The translations under genes were made by a program, and so were the position numbers. Shown here piece by piece: positions 60,524-64,000 of a stretch of 64,000 nucleotides of DNA (positions are counted from its first letter, which is position 1; each line of letters starts with the position of its first letter). Location: assembly GCA_002352205.1 (NCBI GenBank), contig DEHZ01000015.1:248001-312000 (forward strand), in the 5' to 3' direction. Below the pieces are notes generated by a model. The model was given only the letters and a program-made list of their open reading frames with translations, did not search any database and was not told the DNA's origin. This stretch comes from Flavobacterium sp. UBA2787 (lineage in GTDB: Bacteria > Bacteroidota > Bacteroidia > Flavobacteriales > Flavobacteriaceae).

Positions 60524-62708
60524 TTTCTAACATTTGTTTGTTTTTAATTTTCTCTAAATTTAAAATCTTGGGTTGATTTGAATTCCCTGAGTTAAGCAGA
60601 TTAAATTTTTTGGCAGAAAACAAATAGCTTTCACCGTTTTGATCAAATACTAATAAAGTGTTTTTTGAACTGGGATAATAAATAAATCGGGATGGATTAT
60701 AATCTGTTCTATTTTGATCAAACCTAAAAACACCATTTATATTCTCGTTTATCAGAAAAATAAATGCAGGCTCAATCTTGGTAGAATTAACTCGATATTC
60801 TGCAAAAAGAACTTGCGGAAATTGATTGTTGATGATGACATCAAAATTATAAGAACCTAAATTATTAATGCTAATACTCTGCATCAAATTATCCTCTTTT
60901 ACACCTTCCGTGGCCAGTTGTTTGAGCAATTCTAAATTCCGTAAACGCTCTCTTTCTCGTTCCAATTCGGCTTCAATACATTTTTTATACGCTTCATTTT
61001 CAGGTAAATTGGAATAACGTTCGAACATCATTTTTTTGTTTTCGTCAAAATAGTTCAACCAGGTTTCTAAGTCCATGGATTGTTCTTTTTTAGTTTTAAT
61101 ATCTCGACTGTAATAGGAAAAACAGTCAAGCGAATCGATTATTTTTTGATTTTCTTCTCGATCAAAACTGCCTTTTCGATAGCGTCCTAAAATTTGTAAA
61201 TCTTTTTCAAGTTTGTTTTTTTGAACGATAAGATTCTCTTTAACTGAATCGGATTGGTTTTGATTAAGAGCAGGCTCATTGAAGTTTGAAATCAAATTTT
61301 CCAAGTGCTTTCCTTTCTTTTTACGTTTTATTCTGTTGGGAACATCTAGTGAAGCATTTTTCAAAACCACTTGAGTCGAAGTGTCTTTCAAAGTAATAGT
61401 ATAGTGGTCGTCTTTGTTTTTTTCAACCAAACAATACATCCATTTTGAAGCAAAAATAATTTCTTCGTCGGTGATTTCTTCGTTTGAAATCTCCCAATTG
61501 TATTTGGCTAATTTTTTATTTTCAGAAGTTGAAGGATGTTCCACCACAATTTTAAATGAAGTTGTGGATGACATTTTCTCACTTTTTCTCACTATAAATC
61601 GCGTTTTGTGCTGACTGAGTTTTTTGTTGTAAACATTTATTCGGTGAGTGTTGGAAACGATTTTTTCTTTGTTACGTTCAATCGCTTGTTGAACTCGTTC
61701 AAAATGTGCCGGATCGGTAAGATTAGCCAAATCAGAAAGTAAAACGTCACTGTCGGCGTATTCTATTCCTTTTTTGTGAATGAGTTTTAAAGATTCACAA
61801 TGCCTTAAATTACATTTTTGCTCTTCTTCTTCATTGTAACCGCAAACTAAAAAATTTTGTAATCGAACGCCATTTCCATCTGTTATTTTACCAAATTCTG
61901 TCCATTTGTTTGATAAACTATCTAAACCATAAAAGTTTAAATTTGGTAAATTTTCAGTGAGTTTAAAATCAACTACAACATCTTTGGAAGGTTTTAAATG
62001 AATTGGCTTTCCGTTTTGAAACGCTAACATCGTAAACATCCCTCCCGAATTAAAAAAGCTTCTTTGATTATCTTGGTCAACATGCATCGGTATTCCGGAT
62101 AAAATGAAATCAATCGGTTTTCGGTATTCTTCATATCTAATCTCAATTTCTCCCAAAACATCATTCCCTTTTTCATCCGTAAAAGCATTTTTCGGAATAC
62201 TAATCTTTGTTCCGGAAGAATAAGTGATGAGTTTTTCAACTTGACTGTCAAAAAAATACGAGGTTGGTTTCTTTTTAAATTTTTTAATCGATAGTAGATT
62301 TAATTCATTTTCGTAAACAAATTGCACCTCCACTCGACGATTTTTTGTTTTTCCTTCTTCCGAATCATTATCGGCAACGGGAAAATTATATCCCACACCT
62401 TTTTGGCTTATTTTATAATTTGGAATGCCATTTTTTGCAAAAAAATCAGCAACCGCTTTAGCCCTTTTTTCTGAAAGTTTTTTGTTGAAAAACAAATTGC
62501 CGACATCATCTGTATGGCCAATGATTTCTATTTTGTAATTGGCTGAAAAACTTGCTTTGAACAAGGTTAATTTTTCATTTAAAACCGTTTCATTTTCGGT
62601 GCTGATTTCAGCTAAATTTGTTTCAAAAAGCAATTGAAATTTTTCTTGACTATAGCCGAATGAATAGCTTAGCAACGAACATAAAATTATAAAGTAGCTC
62701 TTTTTCAT
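60513..62708 (-). CDS. OmpA-domain protein with large C-terminal region
   Basis: 731 residues. MKKSYFIILCSLLSYSFGYSQ is a signal peptide. The OmpA domain comes first, about 25-132: IEIIGHTDDVGNLFFNKKLSEKRAKAVADFF and KTKNRRVEVQF with the peptidoglycan-binding Arg pair. That is the reverse of the usual order, where it is C-terminal. Residues about 165-300 look like a beta-rich unit (SGTKISIPKNAFTDEKGNDVLGEI, SGGMFTMLAFQNGKPIHL). The rest has a coiled coil (about 490-620). It is coupled to its neighbours by TAATG at 62706-62710 and an 11-base overlap at 60513-60523. It probably anchors the WG proteins to the wall. Confidence 0.83.
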   Translation of the reverse strand: MKKSYFIILCSLLSYSFGYSQEKFQLLFETNLAEISTENETVLNEKLTLFKASFSANYKIEIIGHTDDVGNLFFNKKLSEKRAKAVADFFAKNGIPNYKISQKGVGYNFPVADNDSEEGKTKNRRVEVQFVYENELNLLSIKKFKKKPTSYFFDSQVEKLITYSSGTKISIPKNAFTDEKGNDVLGEIEIRYEEYRKPIDFILSGIPMHVDQDNQRSFFNSGGMFTMLAFQNGKPIHLKPSKDVVVDFKLTENLPNLNFYGLDSLSNKWTEFGKITDGNGVRLQNFLVCGYNEEEEQKCNLRHCESLKLIHKKGIEYADSDVLLSDLANLTDPAHFERVQQAIERNKEKIVSNTHRINVYNKKLSQHKTRFIVRKSEKMSSTTSFKIVVEHPSTSENKKLAKYNWEISNEEITDEEIIFASKWMYCLVEKNKDDHYTITLKDTSTQVVLKNASLDVPNRIKRKKKGKHLENLISNFNEPALNQNQSDSVKENLIVQKNKLEKDLQILGRYRKGSFDREENQKIIDSLDCFSYYSRDIKTKKEQSMDLETWLNYFDENKKMMFERYSNLPENEAYKKCIEAELERERERLRNLELLKQLATEGVKEDNLMQSISINNLGSYNFDVIINNQFPQVLFAEYRVNSTKIEPAFIFLINENINGVFRFDQNRTDYNPSRFIYYPSSKNTLLVFDQNGESYLFSAKKFNLLNSGNSNQPKILNLEKIKNKQMLESEF

Positions 62709-64000
62709 TATTTTCTGGGAATGATGTTATTTTCTTTATCTAAAGTAAGCACAACTTGACCATAGCTTGTCAGATAATTTAATTCAGGTTTTGTTTTCAA
62801 CCATAAATTTTGATGTTTAAATGGGGAATTATCTTCAAATAATTTATCCCCTTTTTGGTTGTAAAAATTTTCATATTGCTGACTTTCTTTTGTTTTAGTG
62901 TAAGCGTAATCTGTCACTTCATATAAACCTTCAAAAACTTCTTTGAGTCGATTGTCAAATTGATTTGGAGGAATAATATGATTTCCCAAATAATCCAACA
63001 CAAAGTGATTGTTGCTTGCTTTATGACTCGTGGCAATGATTTGTCCGAAGCGGTTAAAAGAATTTCCACTAATATAATTCACTTCCGGTAATTCTTTTAC
63101 CGTTTCAAAATTTTCATTGACAATTTTTAGCACTCGGGTAATTTTTTGAGGTAAAAGCTCGCCATAATAGTTCTTTTTTTGCTCTTCTTTGATGACTTCA
63201 ACAACAATGCAATGTCCTTTATAAAAATTGGTAAATGGAATTAAATTGTTGATTGATTTTTCTCCTTTTAAAGTGAGAAATCCACTTTCATTAGTTAAAA
63301 AATTGTGATACGTAAACAAACTACTTCCTGTTGGCAAAGCTTTTACAAATCTAAACAACGGATTTACTTTTTGTTTTTTAGACTGAAAAGTTAAATGATA
63401 CTTACCTGCTTTATTTTTCAACAAATAATTCTGATAATCCCAAAACTGAACAATGCTGTCTTGTGTGACAAAAATTTCTTTTCCGGAATGTTTATCCAAT
63501 ATAACCGAAATCAATTTCCCTTTTTCAAAATAATTATTTCGCCATGAGTTATTATCATAAATAGGATTATTGTATTTGAAATCAGATAAAATTTCTCCTT
63601 TAATGTTAACCAATGCATATTTTCCATTTTTGCCTGCAGTACCAATATCTTCAATCATTTCCCTTTTAAGATCATCCCTTTCTAACACAGGAAAAAAGGG
63701 AAGAAAAAGATAATTGTCAATTAGTTTCAATTCCACCATTAACTGTAAAACATGAACGGTTTGAGTGATATCATTAGATCTATAATAACTTCCGCATCTA
63801 TCATATACTCTGTTTAAATTAGCTCGTCGTTGAATTTCCTCCTCAGTCAATGGAACAATAATTCTCGTTTCGACAAAACCATCATTATAAAAATTGACAT
63901 AATCATATTTTTGCGATTCGTTTCCGTTAATGCCCTTAAAAATATAACCGCCTTCTCTTTTTTTTAACGTTAAATATTGATTAATGGATTTTGTTTCAAT
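62708..64000 (-). CDS. WG-repeat-like protein (N-terminus beyond window)
   Basis: The frame on the minus strand stays open from the stop at 62708-62710 to the window edge, giving about 430 visible residues. A TTG at 63848-63850 could be read as a start, but the frame continues without stop for the 50 codons beyond it, so the true start is outside. KYALVNIKGEILSDFKYNNPIYD, HFVLDYLGNHIIPPNQFD and FYNQKGDKLFEDNS resemble degenerate WG repeats. The gene is coupled to the OmpA gene by TAATG. Function unknown. Confidence 0.75.
   Translation of the reverse strand: METKSINQYLTLKKREGGYIFKGINGNESQKYDYVNFYNDGFVETRIIVPLTEEEIQRRANLNRVYDRCGSYYRSNDITQTVHVLQLMVELKLIDNYLFLPFFPVLERDDLKREMIEDIGTAGKNGKYALVNIKGEILSDFKYNNPIYDNNSWRNNYFEKGKLISVILDKHSGKEIFVTQDSIVQFWDYQNYLLKNKAGKYHLTFQSKKQKVNPLFRFVKALPTGSSLFTYHNFLTNESGFLTLKGEKSINNLIPFTNFYKGHCIVVEVIKEEQKKNYYGELLPQKITRVLKIVNENFETVKELPEVNYISGNSFNRFGQIIATSHKASNNHFVLDYLGNHIIPPNQFDNRLKEVFEGLYEVTDYAYTKTKESQQYENFYNQKGDKLFEDNSPFKHQNLWLKTKPELNYLTSYGQVVLTLDKENNIIPRK

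Noticed and set aside
63848-63850. TTG as the start of the last WG-like gene
   Set aside because: The frame stays open for another 50 codons to the window edge, so the real start is probably outside.

Overview
The window reads as chromosome from a member of the Flavobacteriaceae, close to Flavobacterium. The evidence is low GC, promoters of the Bacteroidetes type (TTG, about 19 bp, TAnnTTTG), a type IX secretion sorting domain on a secreted peptidase, a TonB receptor with a carboxypeptidase-like N-domain, short lineage-specific families (DUF4270, DUF4286, DUF3078) and a short ATP synthase epsilon subunit beside atpD. The left end is a mobile element; the remainder is mostly housekeeping and envelope genes.

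Positions 1-7868, possibly to about 9.4 kb, are the right part of an integrative mobilizable element. In transcription order it carries the tail of an unknown gene, a possible E2-like protein, a membrane-anchored JAMM (JAB) protease, a ThiF/E1-like adenylyltransferase, a 54-residue membrane protein, a VirD4/TraG-like coupling ATPase without its own membrane segments, an unknown protein, a DUF2958 protein, a mobilization accessory protein, a relaxase, a region of inverted repeats that could contain oriT, a 51-codon gene and a large serine recombinase. The E2-like/JAB/E1 order matches bacterial ubiquitin-like systems (Bil and PRTRC types). No ubiquitin-like protein is visible; it may lie left of the window. 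A 379-residue membrane protein of unknown function sits between the recombinase and a tRNA-Asn gene and may be cargo.

Positions 9.6-25.5 kb are core chromosome: tRNA-Asn, rseP, a secreted M1 aminopeptidase, serS, a TPR protein, DUF4286, rsmA-mgtE, proC, a 2-hydroxyacid dehydrogenase fused to a VOC domain, a TM2 protein, an OlsF-like double acyltransferase, xth and an OmpA-type lipoprotein. A 25-bp direct repeat made of the last codons of that lipoprotein gene flanks a 1.8-kb insert (25.46-27.23 kb) with two lipoproteins and a divergent XRE regulator, which looks like a small island.

Positions 27.3-40.4 kb hold an aldo/keto reductase, a very large alpha-2-macroglobulin lipoprotein, tadA and dxs with a compact divergent promoter, a DUF3078 protein, a dGTPase-like protein, a GNAT and a DUF2975/XRE pair. 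Positions 40.6-56.7 kb hold atpC-atpD, a SGNH lipoprotein with a TonB receptor, then glmS, DUF4270 and a short GT5 protein, divergent from panC-panD, a flippase-like membrane protein, an esterase-like protein and radA.

Positions 56.7-64.0 kb are a tightly coupled operon of WG-repeat and OmpA-domain exported proteins of unknown function, open at the right edge. Several families of short intergenic repeats (8-nt tandem arrays, a dispersed element in two opposite copies, and a 104-bp inverted-repeat element) are scattered over the chromosome part.
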